64,000 bases of DNA, taken from assembly GCF_002925905.1 (NCBI RefSeq), contig NZ_PRDB01000001.1, positions 496,001 through 560,000 on the forward strand. Direction: 5' to 3'. The notes beneath the pieces were generated by a model, which had not been told where the DNA came from, did no database searches, and worked only from the letters and a program-made list of their open reading frames with translations. Positions 1-10,608 of the stretch are shown here, piece by piece. This DNA is from Klebsiella michiganensis (GTDB taxonomy: Bacteria; Pseudomonadota; Gammaproteobacteria; Enterobacterales; Enterobacteriaceae). The translations under genes were made by a program, and so were the position numbers. The stretch's first letter is position 1; each line of letters opens with the position of its first letter.

Positions 1-238
1 CCAGACGGCGGCAGATATCGCGGATATGTTCATGCACGCCGAAAATTTCCTGGACCACGATAACGACCGGCAGCGGACCGTCGACGCCGCGCGGGCGAGC
101 ATGGAACGCCGGCATGTTATCTCCCTGTGAAGGGATGGATGTCTCCCCGGAGACGATGTTCTCATCTGATGTGTGAACGGCAGTTGAGGCGTGCGGCGTG
201 GCTGCAGGTGCAAAGCCGGTTTGCTTAATTGTCGTCAT
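1..238 (-). CDS. ysgA: YsgA/DlhH, dienelactone hydrolase family protein (partial, 3' end outside window)
   Basis: Only the first 79 codons are present. The minus-strand ATG is at 236-238 and the frame runs off the left edge open. The N-terminus matches E. coli YsgA closely as I remember it: a stretch SIPSQGDNMPAFHARP, then PLPVVIVVQEIFGVHEHIRD, the first strand and loop of the alpha/beta-hydrolase fold. The catalytic Cys/Asp/His residues would lie outside the window. The family is named for carboxymethylenebutenolidase activity, but the physiological substrate of the enterobacterial protein is not established. It is divergent from udp, as in E. coli (metE-ysgA-udp), which supports the identity. 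Confidence 0.9.
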   Translation of the reverse strand, partial: MTTIKQTGFAPAATPHASTAVHTSDENIVSGETSIPSQGDNMPAFHARPRGVDGPLPVVIVVQEIFGVHEHIRDICRRL

Positions 239-365
239 GGTATTCTCCGTACCCTCAATTTATTAGCGCATCAATAACTATAGCTGCTCTGGACAGGACG
301 TTAATCAAACACAGTGCCCGAAACAGGCTATCTTTTGTTCAGGCTTCTGCGATTTAGCTTGTTAA

Positions 366-460
366 TGTGATGTATATCACTATTTTATGGAAAGTTATTG
401 CAATGAATTTCATTCATGGTGATTGTGGTCACAAAATTGAGCCGACAGCTTCTGTAAAGT
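366..460 (+). promoter_or_regulatory. udp promoter with tandem CRP sites (CytR/CRP type)
   Basis: Two CRP-like sites are visible: TGTGATGTATATCACT at 366-381 and GGTGA-N6-TCACA at 418-433. Their centres are 52 bp apart. A -10-like TAAAGT lies at 455-460, so transcription would start near 467, placing the sites at about -41.5 and -93.5. That is the known spacing of the E. coli udp promoter, where CytR binds between two CRP dimers and represses by cooperative contact. CytR control here is inferred from the architecture. Confidence 0.75.
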
Positions 461-505
461 ACCGTTTTGCTTCTGCTGATAATTCGACCCACAGAGGAGT
501 TTTTT

Positions 506-1267
506 ATGTCCAAGTCTGATGTTTTTCATCTCGGCCTCACCAAAAACGATTTACAAGGGGCTACGCTGGCTATCGTCCCTGGCGATCCGGAGCGTGTGGA
601 AAAGATCGCCGCGCTGATGGATAAGCCGGTTAAGCTGGCATCTCACCGTGAATTCACCACCTGGCGCGCTGAGCTGGATGGTAAAGCAGTGATTGTCTGC
701 TCTACCGGTATCGGCGGCCCATCGACCTCTATCGCCGTGGAAGAGCTGGCCCAGCTGGGCATCCGTACCTTCCTGCGCATCGGCACCACCGGCGCCATTC
801 AGCCGCATATTAATGTCGGCGACGTTCTGGTGACGACCGCGTCCGTCCGTCTGGACGGCGCAAGCCTGCACTTTGCGCCAATGGAGTTCCCGGCGGTGGC
901 TGACTTTGAATGTACTACCGCGCTGGTTGAAGCGGCGAAGTCTATCGGCGCGACCACCCATATCGGTGTCACCGCCTCTTCCGACACCTTCTATCCGGGC
1001 CAGGAACGTTACGATACCTTCTCCGGCCGCGTTGTTAGCCGTTTTAAAGGCTCGATGGAAGAGTGGCAGGCGATGGGCGTGATGAACTATGAAATGGAAT
1101 CCGCCACGCTGCTGACGATGTGCGCCAGCCAGGGCCTGCGCGCCGGGATGGTTGCCGGAGTTATCGTCAACCGTACCCAGCAGGAAATTCCGAACGCGGA
1201 AACCATGAAGCAAACCGAAAGCCACGCGGTGAAAATTGTCGTGGAAGCGGCGCGCCGCCTGCTGTAG
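506..1267 (+). CDS. udp: Uridine phosphorylase
   Basis: The protein is 253 aa, the same length as E. coli Udp. It converts uridine plus phosphate to uracil and ribose-1-phosphate in cytoplasmic pyrimidine salvage. Visible phosphate-site residues are G26-D27 and R30 (PGDPERV), R48, R91 (LRIGT) and T94; the ribose/base pocket includes the MNYEMES segment near residues 193-199. The start at 506 is chosen over an in-frame ATG at 467 because [12 protein letters not shown] is the family N-terminus and an AGAGGAG ribosome-binding site sits 8 bases upstream. It is monocistronic: its own CRP/CytR-type promoter lies upstream and a terminator follows. Confidence 0.97.
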   Translation: MSKSDVFHLGLTKNDLQGATLAIVPGDPERVEKIAALMDKPVKLASHREFTTWRAELDGKAVIVCSTGIGGPSTSIAVEELAQLGIRTFLRIGTTGAIQPHINVGDVLVTTASVRLDGASLHFAPMEFPAVADFECTTALVEAAKSIGATTHIGVTASSDTFYPGQERYDTFSGRVVSRFKGSMEEWQAMGVMNYEMESATLLTMCASQGLRAGMVAGVIVNRTQQEIPNAETMKQTESHAVKIVVEAARRLL

Positions 1268-1286
1268 TTACCCTTTCTTCTGCCAG

Positions 1287-1314
1287 GGGTCGGACTCTCC
1301 GGCCCTTCTTTTTT
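1287..1314 (+). terminator. Rho-independent terminator after udp
   Basis: An 8-bp stem GGGTCGGA / TCCGGCCC (one G-T pair) with a 3-base loop is followed by TTCTTTTTT. It lies 20 bases after the udp stop and ends the transcript before rmuC. Confidence 0.85.
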
Positions 1315-1405
1315 GCGTAGCGCCTCGCAGGAAAACCCTTTCAAACTGGACGTTTGTACAGCACAATTCTATTTTGTGCCGTAAGTCGTTGCCGCAGGGG
1401 GCGTT

Positions 1406-2854
1406 GTGGATATCTCAATTATTATTAGTGCCGTTGTGGCGCTGGCCGTCGGGCTGATTGTCGGCTGGCTGGCGACCAAAGCGCACGCCGATCAAATTCG
1501 CGCCGATCTTATCGATGAGCGGCGCGAGCTGGATATTGAGCTGAGCGCGGCCCGCCAACGTCTGGTGCAGGAGTCACACTGGCGAGAAGAGTGTGAACTG
1601 CTCAATAACGAACTGCGCAGCCTGCGCGATATCAACGCCTCGCTGGAAGCCGATCTTCGCGAAGTGACCACCCGACTTGAATCCACTCAGCTGCATGCGG
1701 AAGACAAAATTCGCCAGATGGTGAACAGCGAGCAGCGTCTTAGCGAACAGTTTGAGAATCTGGCAAATCGCATTTTTGAGCACAGCAACCGGCGGGTGGA
1801 TGAGCAGAATCGCCAGAGCCTGCACGGCCTGCTGACGCCGCTTCGCGAACAGCTGGATGGCTTTCGTCGGCAGGTGCAGGATAGCTTTGGTCAGGAAGCG
1901 CGGGAGCGCCATACTCTGGCCCATGAAATCCGCAATCTTCAGCAGCTGAATGCGCAAATGGCCCAGGAGGCGCTAAACCTGACGCGCGCGCTCAAAGGCG
2001 ATAACAAAACCCAGGGCAACTGGGGCGAGGTGGTGTTGACCCGCGTGCTGGAAGCGTCCGGACTGCGGGAAGGATATGAATATCAGACCCAGGTCAGCAT
2101 CGAAACGGACAACCGCGCGCGGATGCAGCCCGATGTGATTGTCCGTTTACCGCAGGGGAAAGACGTGGTGATCGATGCCAAGATGACCCTGGTGGCCTAT
2201 GAGCGCTATTTCAACGCCGAAGATGATTACACCCGTGAAGCGGCGCTGCAGGAGCATATCGCTTCGGTACGCAACCATATGCGCCTGCTGGGGCGTAAAG
2301 ACTACCAGCAGCTGCCGGGGCTGCGTTCGCTCGACTACGTTCTGATGTTTATCCCGGTGGAGCCCGCCTTCCTGCTGGCTATCGATCGTCAGCCAGAACT
2401 CATTAGCGAAGCGCTGAAGAACAACATCATGCTGGTGAGCCCAACCACGCTGCTGGTGGCGCTGCGGACTATCGCCAATCTCTGGCGCTATGAGCATCAG
2501 AGCCGTAACGCGCAGAAAATTGCCGAAAGAGCGGGGCGGCTGTATGACAAGATGCGCCTGTTTGTCGATGATATGTCCGCCATCGGACAGGGCCTGGATA
2601 AAGCTCAGGATAACTACCGCCAGGCGATGAAAAAGCTCGCCTCCGGACGAGGTAACCTGCTGGTACAGGCGGAATCATTCCGTGAGCTGGGCGTGGAGGT
2701 TAAGCGTGAGATTAATCCTGAGTTAGTTGAACAGGCGACGGCCCAGGATGAAGAATACCGCCTTGCGCAGGGGGGTAACCCGCCGGAAGATAACGATATT
2801 TCATCCGATCCTACGGCTACTGCCATGTTTGGGGGCGGCTCCCGGCCACGTTGA
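1406..2854 (+). CDS. rmuC: DNA recombination protein RmuC
   Basis: The protein is 482 aa, slightly longer than E. coli RmuC (475 aa). A hydrophobic segment at about residues 5-23 should anchor it in the inner membrane. Charged heptad-rich sequence at about 30-190 predicts a long coiled coil. A nuclease-like domain follows, with the GNWGEVVL segment and IDAKM (D257, K259) typical of the PD-(D/E)xK-like RmuC fold. The family limits recombination at inverted repeats; the biochemical activity is unsettled. The start is GTG at 1406, chosen from homology. The C-terminal 40 residues are low in conservation, as in relatives. It lies between udp and ubiE as in E. coli. Confidence 0.93.
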   Translation: MDISIIISAVVALAVGLIVGWLATKAHADQIRADLIDERRELDIELSAARQRLVQESHWREECELLNNELRSLRDINASLEADLREVTTRLESTQLHAEDKIRQMVNSEQRLSEQFENLANRIFEHSNRRVDEQNRQSLHGLLTPLREQLDGFRRQVQDSFGQEARERHTLAHEIRNLQQLNAQMAQEALNLTRALKGDNKTQGNWGEVVLTRVLEASGLREGYEYQTQVSIETDNRARMQPDVIVRLPQGKDVVIDAKMTLVAYERYFNAEDDYTREAALQEHIASVRNHMRLLGRKDYQQLPGLRSLDYVLMFIPVEPAFLLAIDRQPELISEALKNNIMLVSPTTLLVALRTIANLWRYEHQSRNAQKIAERAGRLYDKMRLFVDDMSAIGQGLDKAQDNYRQAMKKLASGRGNLLVQAESFRELGVEVKREINPELVEQATAQDEEYRLAQGGNPPEDNDISSDPTATAMFGGGSRPR

Positions 2855-2924
2855 AGCGTATGGGAAGTGCGCTAAACCTGTTACACTCAACGAACATTTT
2901 CTTGATAAGCAAGCAGGCATTGAG

Positions 2925-3680
2925 ATGGTTGAGGATTCACAAGAAACGACGCATTTTGGCTTTCAGACTGTCGCCAAAGAGCAGAAAGCTGACATGGTGG
3001 CGCATGTATTTCATTCTGTGGCCGCAAAATATGACGTAATGAACGACCTGATGTCGTTCGGTATTCATCGTTTGTGGAAGCGTTTCACCATCGACTGCAG
3101 CGGCGTCCGCCGCGGGCAAACCGTATTGGATCTGGCTGGTGGTACCGGCGATCTGACGGCGAAATTCTCTCGCCTGGTGGGTGAAACCGGCCGCGTGATG
3201 CTGGCGGACATCAACGACTCTATGCTGAAAATGGGCCGCGAAAAGCTGCGTAACATTGGTATTGTCGGCAACGTGGAATACGTCCAGGCAAACGCTGAAG
3301 CGCTGCCTTTTGCAGACAACACCTTTGATTGCATTACGATTTCTTTCGGTCTGCGTAACGTGACCGACAAAGAAAAAGCGCTGCGCTCAATGTATCGCGT
3401 ATTAAAGCCGGGCGGCCGCCTGCTGGTGCTGGAATTCTCAAAACCGATTATTGAGCCGCTCAGTAAAGCCTACGATGCCTATTCCTTCCATATCCTGCCG
3501 CGCGTGGGTGAGCTGGTTGCTAAAGATGCCGAAAGCTATCGTTATCTTGCTGAATCTATTCGAATGCATCCCGATCAGGACACGCTGAAAGGCATGATGC
3601 AGGACGCAGGGTTTGAAAGCGTCGACTACTACAACCTGACGGCAGGTATCGTTGCGCTACACCGCGGATATAAGTTCTGA
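2925..3680 (+). CDS. ubiE: Ubiquinone/menaquinone C-methyltransferase UbiE
   Basis: The protein is 251 aa, identical in length to E. coli UbiE. It is the SAM-dependent C-methyltransferase that converts demethylmenaquinone to menaquinone and methylates the benzoquinol ring in ubiquinone synthesis. The SAM-binding motif I is DLAGGTGD at residues 69-76; a UbiE/COQ5 signature includes [17 protein letters not shown] at 36-52. The open frame extends upstream to 2727, but [14 protein letters not shown] is the family N-terminus, so 2925 is the start. It heads the ubiEJB cluster, with ubiJ 13 bases downstream. Confidence 0.97.
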   Translation: MVEDSQETTHFGFQTVAKEQKADMVAHVFHSVAAKYDVMNDLMSFGIHRLWKRFTIDCSGVRRGQTVLDLAGGTGDLTAKFSRLVGETGRVMLADINDSMLKMGREKLRNIGIVGNVEYVQANAEALPFADNTFDCITISFGLRNVTDKEKALRSMYRVLKPGGRLLVLEFSKPIIEPLSKAYDAYSFHILPRVGELVAKDAESYRYLAESIRMHPDQDTLKGMMQDAGFESVDYYNLTAGIVALHRGYKF

Positions 3681-3693
3681 CAGGAGGGACGCT

Positions 3694-4299
3694 ATGCCTT
3701 TCAAACCACTGGTCACCGCCGGTCTTGAGACGGTCCTTAACACCTTCCTCTGGCGCGATCGGGCGCTGAAACCCGCGCGCCAGCGCCTGCTGGGGAAAGT
3801 GCTGCGCATCGAGCTGCAAGAGCTTTCCGATCCTGTGGTGCTGGTTTTTAGCGAACGTCAGCTGGACGTGCTGGGCGCGTGGGAAGGTGAGGCTGATTGC
3901 ACCGTACGTACCCGCCTTAGCGTGCTTCCGCAATTGCGCAATCGCCAGCAGCTTACCGCGCTGATTCGCAGCGGCGATCTTGAAGTGCAGGGCGACCTGC
4001 AGGTGGTGCAAAATACCGTCACGCTGTGCGATCTGGCAGAGTTCGATCCGGCTGAACTGCTCGCCCCGTATACCGGTGATGTGGTTGCGGAAGGCTTTAG
4101 TAAAGTATTCCGCGGCGGCGCTCGCTTTCTTCTGCATGGCGCTCAACGCCAGCAGCGCTATGTCGCGGAAGCGATTACCGAAGAGTGGCGCCTGGCGCCG
4201 GGGCCGCTGGAGCTGGCCTGGTTTGCAGAGGAAACCGCTGCGGTAGAACGAACCCTGGCCGCGCTGGAAAAACGGCTGGACACGCTGGAGGGCAAATGA
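3694..4299 (+). CDS. ubiJ: Ubiquinone biosynthesis accessory factor UbiJ
   Basis: The protein is 201 aa, the length of E. coli UbiJ (formerly YigP). UbiJ has an N-terminal SCP2 lipid-binding domain (about residues 15-115) and a C-terminal coiled coil; here the end [18 protein letters not shown] fits the coiled coil. With UbiK it assists the Ubi metabolon by binding polyprenyl intermediates. The start is at 3694, after AGGAGGG at 3682-3688. The stop overlaps the ubiB start (ATGA). In E. coli the 3' half of this gene also specifies the small RNA EsrE, which was once credited with the ubiquinone phenotype; whether it exists here cannot be told from sequence alone. Confidence 0.93.
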   Translation: MPFKPLVTAGLETVLNTFLWRDRALKPARQRLLGKVLRIELQELSDPVVLVFSERQLDVLGAWEGEADCTVRTRLSVLPQLRNRQQLTALIRSGDLEVQGDLQVVQNTVTLCDLAEFDPAELLAPYTGDVVAEGFSKVFRGGARFLLHGAQRQQRYVAEAITEEWRLAPGPLELAWFAEETAAVERTLAALEKRLDTLEGK

Positions 4300-5936
4300 C
4301 GCCAGGAGAATTACGGCGCCTGTATTTTATCGTCCACACCTTTTTGAGCTACGGGCTTGATGAGCTCATTCCCAAAATGCGTATCACGCTGCCGCTGCGA
4401 ATCTGGCGGCGGATGCTGTTCTGGATGCCCAACCGCCATAAAGATCGTCCTCTTGGCGAGCGACTGCGCCTCGCATTACAAGAACTGGGGCCGGTGTGGA
4501 TCAAGTTTGGTCAGATGCTCTCGACCCGTCGCGACCTGTTTCCGCCGCACATTGCCGATCAGCTGGCCATGCTGCAGGATCGCGTCGCGCCCTTTGACGG
4601 TCTGCAGGCCAAAAAGCAGATTGAGCAAGCCATGGGCGGCCTGCCGGTAGAAGCCTGGTTTGATGACTTCTCTGTTGAACCGCTCGCTTCCGCTTCTATT
4701 GCCCAGGTGCATACCGCGCGTCTGAAAGAGAACGGTAAAGAGGTGGTCATTAAGGTGATCCGCCCGGATATCGTGCCGGTTATCAAAGCGGATATGAAGC
4801 TTATCTACCGTCTTGCCCGCTGGGTGCCGCGTCTGTTACCGGACGGCCGTCGCCTTCGCCCGCAGGAAGTGGTTCGCGAATATGAAAAAACGCTGCTGGA
4901 TGAGCTCAACCTGCTGCGTGAATCGGCTAACGCTATCCAGCTTCGCCGCAACTTCGACGAGAGCCCAATGCTTTATGTCCCGGAAGTTTATTCGGACTAC
5001 TGTAGCGAAGGCATGATGGTGATGGAGCGGATTTACGGGATCCCGGTGTCCGACGTCGCCGCGCTGGAAGCGCAGGGGACTAACATGAAGCTGCTGGCCG
5101 AGCGTGGCGTGCAGGTCTTCTTTACGCAGGTTTTCCGCGACAGCTTCTTCCATGCCGACATGCATCCGGGCAATATTTTTGTCAGTCGTCATCATCCGGA
5201 AGATCCGCAGTACATTGGTATTGACTGCGGTATTGTCGGTTCGCTGAACAAAGAGGATAAGCGCTATCTGGCGGAGAACTTCATTGCCTTCTTCAACCGC
5301 GATTATCGCAAAGTTGCGGAGCTGCACGTTGATTCCGGCTGGGTTCCCGCGGATACCAACGTTGAAGAGTTCGAGTTTGCTATTCGTACCGTCTGCGAGC
5401 CTATCTTTGAAAAACCGCTGGCGGAAATCTCGTTTGGCCACGTGTTGTTGAACCTGTTTAATACGGCGCGACGTTTCAATATGGAAGTGCAGCCGCAGCT
5501 GGTTCTGCTGCAGAAGACATTACTTTACGTAGAAGGTGTAGGTCGCCAGCTCTATCCTCAGTTAGACTTGTGGAAAACGGCGAAACCGTTCCTTGAATCG
5601 TGGATCAAAGATCAGGTGGGCATTCCGGCTCTGGTGCGGGCGTTTAAAGAAAAAGCGCCGTTCTGGATCGAAAGAATGCCGGAAATACCGGAGCTGGTTT
5701 ACCAGAGCCTGCAGCAAAGCAAGCAGCTGCAGAATAGCGTCGATACCATCGTGCGCGACATCCAGGTGCGGCACGTGCGCCAGGGTCAGTCCCGCTATTT
5801 GTTCGGTATAGGCGCGGTTTTATTACTGAGTGGTACGCTGCTATTCATTCATCGTCCCGAGTGGGGCATGATGCCAGGCTGGCTGATGGCCGCTGGGGTC
5901 GTAACCTGGCTTATCGGCTGGCGAAAGACGAACTGA
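4296..5936 (+). CDS. ubiB: Ubiquinone biosynthesis protein UbiB (ABC1/ADCK atypical kinase-like ATPase)
   Basis: The protein is 546 aa, the length of E. coli UbiB. Family hallmarks are visible: the KxGQ motif (K70-F-G-Q73), the Ala-rich nucleotide loop near 131-136 (ASASIA), the VIK lysine K153, D288 and N293 in HADMHPGN, and D310 in the IDCG equivalent of DFG. Two hydrophobic helices at about 500-520 and 525-542 anchor it in the inner membrane. UbiB proteins have ATPase activity and are needed for ubiquinone synthesis or delivery; a protein-kinase role is not shown. It is translationally coupled to ubiJ by a 4-base overlap. Confidence 0.97.
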   Translation: MTPGELRRLYFIVHTFLSYGLDELIPKMRITLPLRIWRRMLFWMPNRHKDRPLGERLRLALQELGPVWIKFGQMLSTRRDLFPPHIADQLAMLQDRVAPFDGLQAKKQIEQAMGGLPVEAWFDDFSVEPLASASIAQVHTARLKENGKEVVIKVIRPDIVPVIKADMKLIYRLARWVPRLLPDGRRLRPQEVVREYEKTLLDELNLLRESANAIQLRRNFDESPMLYVPEVYSDYCSEGMMVMERIYGIPVSDVAALEAQGTNMKLLAERGVQVFFTQVFRDSFFHADMHPGNIFVSRHHPEDPQYIGIDCGIVGSLNKEDKRYLAENFIAFFNRDYRKVAELHVDSGWVPADTNVEEFEFAIRTVCEPIFEKPLAEISFGHVLLNLFNTARRFNMEVQPQLVLLQKTLLYVEGVGRQLYPQLDLWKTAKPFLESWIKDQVGIPALVRAFKEKAPFWIERMPEIPELVYQSLQQSKQLQNSVDTIVRDIQVRHVRQGQSRYLFGIGAVLLLSGTLLFIHRPEWGMMPGWLMAAGVVTWLIGWRKTN

Positions 5937-5947
5937 CGGCGGCCGCC

Positions 5948-5974
5948 TTTATCACTGCGCATAATGTGTATAAT
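5948..5974 (+). promoter_or_regulatory. Probable tatA promoter
   Basis: A perfect -10 TATAAT lies at 5969-5974, about 40 bases before the tatA start. The -35 element is weak (TTTATC at 5948-5953, spacing 15). Transcription may also enter from ubiB upstream. Confidence 0.5.
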
Positions 5975-6013
5975 GCGTCCTAATAATTCATCATCTGTCA
6001 TAGGGGAATGTGT

Positions 6014-6268
6014 ATGGGTGGTATCAGTATTTGGCAGTTACTCATTGTTGTCGTCATCGTGGTTCTGCTTTTTGGGACAAAAAAGCTGAGCTCGCTCGGT
6101 TCAGATTTAGGGGCGTCGATCAAAGGCTTTAAAAAGGCCATGAGCGACGAAGAGAAACCGGAAAAATCCTCCGCGCCGGATGCAGATTTCGCGGCGAAGA
6201 CCCTTGCTGATAAGCCGGATGATGCAAAGAAAGACGAGACTAAACGCCACGACAAAGAGCAGGTGTAA
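6014..6268 (+). CDS. tatA: Twin-arginine translocase subunit TatA
   Basis: The protein is 84 aa; E. coli TatA is 89 aa. A short N-terminal transmembrane helix (about residues 4-20, [17 protein letters not shown]) is followed by the GTKKL hinge, an amphipathic helix ([16 protein letters not shown]) and a charged tail ending DKEQV as in E. coli. TatA oligomers form the conduit through which folded, cofactor-bearing proteins cross the inner membrane. The start MGGISIW at 6014 is chosen over the ATG at 6008 because AGGGG at 6002-6006 is correctly spaced for it. First gene of tatABC. Confidence 0.95.
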   Translation: MGGISIWQLLIVVVIVVLLFGTKKLSSLGSDLGASIKGFKKAMSDEEKPEKSSAPDADFAAKTLADKPDDAKKDETKRHDKEQV

Positions 6269-6271
6269 TTC

Positions 6272-6811
6272 GTGTTCGATATCGGTTTTAGTGAGCTGCT
6301 GCTGGTATTCGTGATTGGCCTCATCGTTCTGGGGCCACAGCGACTACCGGTAGCGGTAAAGACGGTGGTGAGCTGGATCCGCACGCTGCGGTCGCTTGCG
6401 GCTACCGTACAAAATGAAATTACCCAGGAATTAAAACTGCAGGAGTTTCAGGAAAGCCTTAAAAAGGTGGAAAAGGCCAGCCTGGACAACCTGACGCCCG
6501 AGCTAAAAGCTTCAATGGATGAACTGCGTGAAGCGGCTGAATCTATGAAGCGATCCTACTCCGCCCACGATCCTGAAAAAGCCAGCGATGAAGCCAATAC
6601 CATTCACAACCCGGTCGTAAAAGGGAGTGAAGAGCAGCGCAAGGACGTGACGCCAGCGACGGCTGAACATCAGGCCAGTGCGCCAGAGCATGCGCCTGAC
6701 TCCGTGTCTGAAGAACTCCCCGCTTCGCAGAGTGAAATCCCGGCAGCGAAAGTGAAAGCTGCCGTGTCGGCTTCCGATTCCTCCTCCCCTGTACCGAGTG
6801 ATAAACAGTAA
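6272..6811 (+). CDS. tatB: Sec-independent translocase subunit TatB
   Basis: The protein is 179 aa (E. coli 171). The N-terminal helix [20 protein letters not shown] carries the conserved E8 of TatB, followed by the GP hinge (GPQRLP), a long amphipathic helix to about residue 100 and a variable Ala/Ser/Pro-rich tail that explains the length difference. TatB with TatC forms the receptor for twin-arginine signal peptides. The start codon is GTG at 6272, 3 bases after the tatA stop; the codon choice may set the lower TatB:TatA ratio. Confidence 0.95.
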   Translation: MFDIGFSELLLVFVIGLIVLGPQRLPVAVKTVVSWIRTLRSLAATVQNEITQELKLQEFQESLKKVEKASLDNLTPELKASMDELREAAESMKRSYSAHDPEKASDEANTIHNPVVKGSEEQRKDVTPATAEHQASAPEHAPDSVSEELPASQSEIPAAKVKAAVSASDSSSPVPSDKQ

Positions 6812-6813
6812 AA

Positions 6814-7587
6814 ATGGGCGTAGACGATACTCAACCGCTAATTACGCATCTGATTGAGCTGCGCAAGCGCTTGATCAACAGCATTCTTGCGATTCTGGTG
6901 ATTTTCCTGGCGTTAGTCTATTTCGCCAACGATATCTATCAGCTGGTTTCCGCGCCGCTGATTCGGCAGATGCCGGTCGGTGCGACCATGATCGCCACGG
7001 ATGTGGCCTCGCCTTTCTTCACGCCGATCAAGCTGACCTTTATGGTATCGATAATTTTGTCGGTCCCGGTCATTTTGTATCAGGTCTGGGCCTTTGTGGC
7101 GCCAGCGCTGTATAAGCATGAACGTCGGCTGGTTATGCCGCTGCTGGTCTCCAGTACGCTGCTGTTCTATATCGGCATGGCCTTTGCCTACTTCGTCGTT
7201 TTCCCGCTGGCGTTTGGTTTTCTGACCCACGCGGCGCCGGAAGGCGTACAGGTCTCTACCGATATTCGCAGCTACCTCGACTTTGTGATGGCGCTGTTTA
7301 TCGCCTTTGGCGTCTCATTCGAGGTTCCGGTGGCCATAGTCCTGCTGTGCTGGATGGGCGTCACCACGCCGGACGACCTGCGTAAGAAACGCCCCTACGT
7401 ACTGGTTGGCGCATTCGTTGTCGGGATGCTGCTGACCCCGCCGGACGTGTTCTCGCAAACCCTGCTGGCGATTCCGATGTACTGTCTGTTTGAGGTCGGG
7501 GTCTTCTTCGCGCGGTTCTACACCGGTAAACGCCTGACGCGTGATGAGGATGCCGCTGCCGAAGAGGCGCAGGGCAAAGAAGAATAA
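6814..7587 (+). CDS. tatC: Twin-arginine translocase subunit TatC
   Basis: The protein is 257 aa (E. coli 258), with six hydrophobic helices as expected for TatC. The N-terminal [17 protein letters not shown] segment and first cytoplasmic loop form the primary twin-arginine binding surface; the conserved FEVPV and LTPPDVFSQ segments are present. It begins 2 bases after the tatB stop. Together with TatB it recognises the signal peptide before TatA recruitment. Confidence 0.97.
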   Translation: MGVDDTQPLITHLIELRKRLINSILAILVIFLALVYFANDIYQLVSAPLIRQMPVGATMIATDVASPFFTPIKLTFMVSIILSVPVILYQVWAFVAPALYKHERRLVMPLLVSSTLLFYIGMAFAYFVVFPLAFGFLTHAAPEGVQVSTDIRSYLDFVMALFIAFGVSFEVPVAIVLLCWMGVTTPDDLRKKRPYVLVGAFVVGMLLTPPDVFSQTLLAIPMYCLFEVGVFFARFYTGKRLTRDEDAAAEEAQGKEE

Positions 7588-7591
7588 CGTT

Positions 7592-7613
7592 CAACCGCCC
7601 GCCAGGGCGGTTG
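7592..7613 (+). other. Perfect intercistronic hairpin between tatC and tatD
   Basis: CAACCGCCC / GGGCGGTTG makes a perfect 9-bp stem with a 4-base loop (GCCA). No U-run follows, so it is more likely an mRNA-stabilising or partial-termination element between tatC and tatD than a full terminator. Confidence 0.6.
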
Positions 7614-7629
7614 CCGTATGGGAGCGATG

Positions 7630-8412
7630 ATGTTTGATATCGGCGTAAATCTGACCAGTTCGCAGTTTTCCCGCGATCGCGACGAGGTGGTTTCCCGGGC
7701 CCGGGCGGCGGGCGTCAGCGGGATGCTATTGACGGGAACCAACCTGCATGAAAGCGCGCAGGCGCAGCAGCTGGCGCGCCGTTATTCCGGGTGCTGGTCA
7801 ACGGCCGGCGTTCATCCCCACGACAGTCGCAGCTGGACGGACTCGGCGGCGGCAGCGGTCTATGCGCTGGCTCGCGAGCCGGAAGTCGTTGCGGTGGGTG
7901 AGTGCGGGCTGGATTTCAACCGCAATTTTTCGACGCCTCAGGAGCAAGAAGCGGCGTTTAGCGCTCAGCTGGCGCTGGCCGCGGAGCTGTCGATGCCGGT
8001 ATTTCTGCACTGCCGCGATGCGCACGAGCGCTTCCTGGCCCTGCTGGTGCCCTGGCTTGATAAGCTCCCGGGGGCCGTTGTGCATTGTTTTACCGGTAGC
8101 CGCGAAGAGATGCGCGAATGCGTGGAGCACGGTTTATTTATTGGTATCACCGGCTGGGTATGCGATGAGCGTCGGGGGCTGGAGCTGCGAGAGCTGCTGG
8201 TCGATATTCCGGCAGAGCGCCTGCTGATTGAGACCGATGCGCCGTACCTGTTGCCGCGAGATATGCTGCCAAAACCCGCTTCTCGCCGCAATGAGCCCGC
8301 CTACCTGCCGCATATTCTGACCCGCATCGCGCAATGGCGTGGGGAGGAGGCGCAATGGCTGGAAGACGTGACTGATGCTAACGTCAGAAGACTTTTTGGC
8401 GTGGGTTTTTAA
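7630..8412 (+). CDS. tatD: 3'-5' ssDNA/RNA exonuclease TatD
   Basis: The protein is 260 aa, matching E. coli TatD. It is a TIM-barrel metal-dependent hydrolase of the TatD family with magnesium-dependent 3'-5' exonuclease activity and a reported role in repair of oxidative DNA damage; it is not needed for Tat export. Metal and active-site residues are E91 (GECGLDF), H127 ([10 protein letters not shown]), H152 (VHCFTG) and the Asp of IETDAPYL near 203. The usual N-terminal HxH is replaced by DIGVNL, as in E. coli TatD. Adjacent ATGs at 7627 and 7630 are both possible; 7630 gives the family N-terminus MFDIGV and better spacing from GGGAG. Confidence 0.93.
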   Translation: MFDIGVNLTSSQFSRDRDEVVSRARAAGVSGMLLTGTNLHESAQAQQLARRYSGCWSTAGVHPHDSRSWTDSAAAAVYALAREPEVVAVGECGLDFNRNFSTPQEQEAAFSAQLALAAELSMPVFLHCRDAHERFLALLVPWLDKLPGAVVHCFTGSREEMRECVEHGLFIGITGWVCDERRGLELRELLVDIPAERLLIETDAPYLLPRDMLPKPASRRNEPAYLPHILTRIAQWRGEEAQWLEDVTDANVRRLFGVGF

Positions 8413-8418
8413 GCGCCG

Positions 8419-8907
8419 TCAGATTTTATAAAAGTCAGTATTTTTAACGCTCTGGAGCACCTGCTTGTTAAGCAGATTCAGCAGCAGCATCGAGCGGGCT
8501 TCGCCGTCCGGTTCGGTAAAAATAGCCTGCAGACCCTCAAAAGCGCCATCGGTAATCAGCACGCTGTCGCCTTCGTGCGGCGTTTCAGGATCGGTGATAC
8601 CTTCCGGTTTGTAGATGGAAAGCTGATGAATGACGGCAGATGGCACGATAGCGGGCAGCGCGCCGAAACGCACAAAACTGTTCACACCGCGCGTGGCGCT
8701 GATGGTAGTGGTATGAATCACTTCCGGGTCGAACTCGATAAACAGATAATTTGGGAACAGGGGCTCGCTGACCGTCGTGCGTTTACCGCGGACGATTTTT
8801 TCCAGCTCGATCGTTGGCATCAGGCAATTGACGGCCTGCCGTTCAAGGTGTTCCTGGGCTCGTTCAAGTTGCCCACGTTTGCAATAAAGTAAGTACCAGG
8901 CTTGCAT
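8419..8907 (-). CDS. rfaH: Transcription antitermination protein RfaH
   Basis: The protein is 162 aa, as in E. coli. It is a NusG paralogue: an N-terminal NGN domain (about 1-100) binds the RNA polymerase clamp, and a C-terminal domain (about 113-162) switches from an alpha-hairpin to a KOW beta-barrel. It is recruited at ops sites to let polymerase and ribosomes read long, poorly translated operons for LPS core, capsule and conjugation. Conserved blocks include [25 protein letters not shown] and [12 protein letters not shown]. An open frame extends upstream, but MQAWYLLYC at 8907 is the true start. It is convergent with tatD; the stops are about 6 bases apart. Confidence 0.96.
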   Translation of the reverse strand: MQAWYLLYCKRGQLERAQEHLERQAVNCLMPTIELEKIVRGKRTTVSEPLFPNYLFIEFDPEVIHTTTISATRGVNSFVRFGALPAIVPSAVIHQLSIYKPEGITDPETPHEGDSVLITDGAFEGLQAIFTEPDGEARSMLLLNLLNKQVLQSVKNTDFYKI

Positions 8908-9084
8908 AATGACTCTTTCCAATGCTACTAGCTGCAAGCATAACAAAAGCCCGGTACGATCGCGAAATCATTGCGGGTGAAAACTAAATTTCAGCGTTCT
9001 TTCACGCTAATTTAACAAAAATACAGCATAGCTCCGGCGAACGCCGTATAATCACCCGCCTGTATAGAGGTCAATAACAACTCC

Positions 9085-10554
9085 ATGAAATACCACGATC
9101 TACGCGAATTTCTGACATTACTGGAGCAGCAGGGGGAATTGAAACGGATCTCCCTGCCGGTCGATCCTCACCTGGAAATCACCGAAATTGCCGACCGCAC
9201 TTTGCGAGCTGGCGGTCCGGCGCTGCTATTCGAAAATCCCAAGGGCTACGCCATGCCGGTGCTGTGTAATCTTTTTGGCACGCCGCGGCGAGTCGCGCTG
9301 GGGATGGGGCAGGAGGATGTCAGTTCTCTGCGGGAAGTGGGTAAGCTTCTGGCATTCCTGAAAGAGCCGGAACCCCCAAAAGGCTTCCGCGATCTGTTTG
9401 ATAAGCTGCCGCAGTTCAAACAGGTGCTGAATATGCCGACTAAGCGTCTGCGCGGAGCGCCGTGCCAGCAAAAAATCATTCAGGGTGATGAAGTTGATTT
9501 GACTCGTATCCCGATCATGACCTGCTGGCCGGAAGATGCCGCGCCGCTGATCACCTGGGGTCTGACGGTGACCCGCGGCCCGCATAAAGAGCGGCAGAAT
9601 CTGGGCATTTATCGCCAGCAGCTGATTGGCAAGAACAAGCTGATTATGCGCTGGCTATCGCATCGCGGCGGCGCGCTGGACTTCCAGGAGTGGTGCGCGG
9701 CGCGTCCTGGCGAGCGTTTCCCGGTCTCCGTCGCGCTGGGCGCCGATCCGGCAACCATTCTCGGGGCGGTGACTCCGGTTCCGGATACTCTTTCCGAATA
9801 CGCTTTTGCCGGGCTACTGCGCGGCACCAAAACCGAAGTCGTGAAGTGCATCTCTAACGATCTTGAGGTGCCCGCCAGCGCGGAGATCGTGCTGGAAGGG
9901 TATATTGAAGCCGGAGAAATGGCGCCGGAAGGCCCCTATGGCGACCATACTGGCTACTACAATGAAGTGGATAACTTCCCGGTCTTTACCGTTACCCACA
10001 TTACTCAGCGTGAAGATGCCATCTATCACTCGACCTATACCGGGCGCCCGCCGGATGAGCCGGCGGTACTGGGCGTTGCGCTGAACGAAGTGTTCGTCCC
10101 CATTCTGCAAAAGCAGTTTCCTGAAATCGTGGATTTCTATTTGCCGCCTGAAGGCTGTTCCTATCGCCTGGCGGTCGTCACGATGAAGAAGCAGTACGCC
10201 GGTCACGCGAAACGCGTCATGATGGGCGTCTGGTCGTTCCTCCGCCAGTTCATGTATACCAAGTTCGTTATTGTCTGCGATGACGATGTCAACGCGCGCG
10301 ACTGGAATGATGTGATTTGGGCGATTACTACCCGTATGGACCCGGCGCGTGATACGGTACTGGTAGAAAATACGCCAATTGATTATCTGGATTTTGCCTC
10401 ACCGGTTTCCGGTTTGGGTTCAAAAATGGGGCTGGATGCCACAAATAAATGGCCTGGAGAGACCCAGCGCGAGTGGGGTCGTCCGATCAAGAAAGATCCT
10501 GAGGTGACGGCGCGCGTCGACGCCATCTGGGATGAACTGGCTATCTTCAAATAA
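9085..10554 (+). CDS. ubiD: 3-octaprenyl-4-hydroxybenzoate decarboxylase UbiD
   Basis: The protein is 489 aa (E. coli 497). It decarboxylates the polyprenyl-hydroxybenzoate intermediate of ubiquinone synthesis using the prenylated FMN made by UbiX. Diagnostic regions are present: [22 protein letters not shown], the DPATILGA loop and the [13 protein letters not shown] segment carrying cofactor and metal ligands. The C-terminus stops at DELAIFK, where E. coli continues for several more residues; these lie beyond the conserved core. The E. coli start (MDAMKY) is three codons longer; here the codons before ATG 9085 are not starts. It is probably co-transcribed with fre, 54 bases downstream. Confidence 0.96.
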   Translation: MKYHDLREFLTLLEQQGELKRISLPVDPHLEITEIADRTLRAGGPALLFENPKGYAMPVLCNLFGTPRRVALGMGQEDVSSLREVGKLLAFLKEPEPPKGFRDLFDKLPQFKQVLNMPTKRLRGAPCQQKIIQGDEVDLTRIPIMTCWPEDAAPLITWGLTVTRGPHKERQNLGIYRQQLIGKNKLIMRWLSHRGGALDFQEWCAARPGERFPVSVALGADPATILGAVTPVPDTLSEYAFAGLLRGTKTEVVKCISNDLEVPASAEIVLEGYIEAGEMAPEGPYGDHTGYYNEVDNFPVFTVTHITQREDAIYHSTYTGRPPDEPAVLGVALNEVFVPILQKQFPEIVDFYLPPEGCSYRLAVVTMKKQYAGHAKRVMMGVWSFLRQFMYTKFVIVCDDDVNARDWNDVIWAITTRMDPARDTVLVENTPIDYLDFASPVSGLGSKMGLDATNKWPGETQREWGRPIKKDPEVTARVDAIWDELAIFK

Positions 10555-10608
10555 CAGTAAGCGGGGCTACGCCGCTGTTTTGCACAATAGACCCGACAGA
10601 GGGGACGC

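Noticed and set aside
2727..2924. Upstream extension of the ubiE open frame
   Set aside because: It overlaps the end of rmuC in another frame and does not resemble UbiE; the family N-terminus starts at 2925.
4296..5936. UbiB as a protein kinase
   Set aside because: The atypical kinase fold is clear, but the Ala-rich loop replaces the Gly-rich loop and the known activity is ATPase; calling a kinase function would overstate the evidence.
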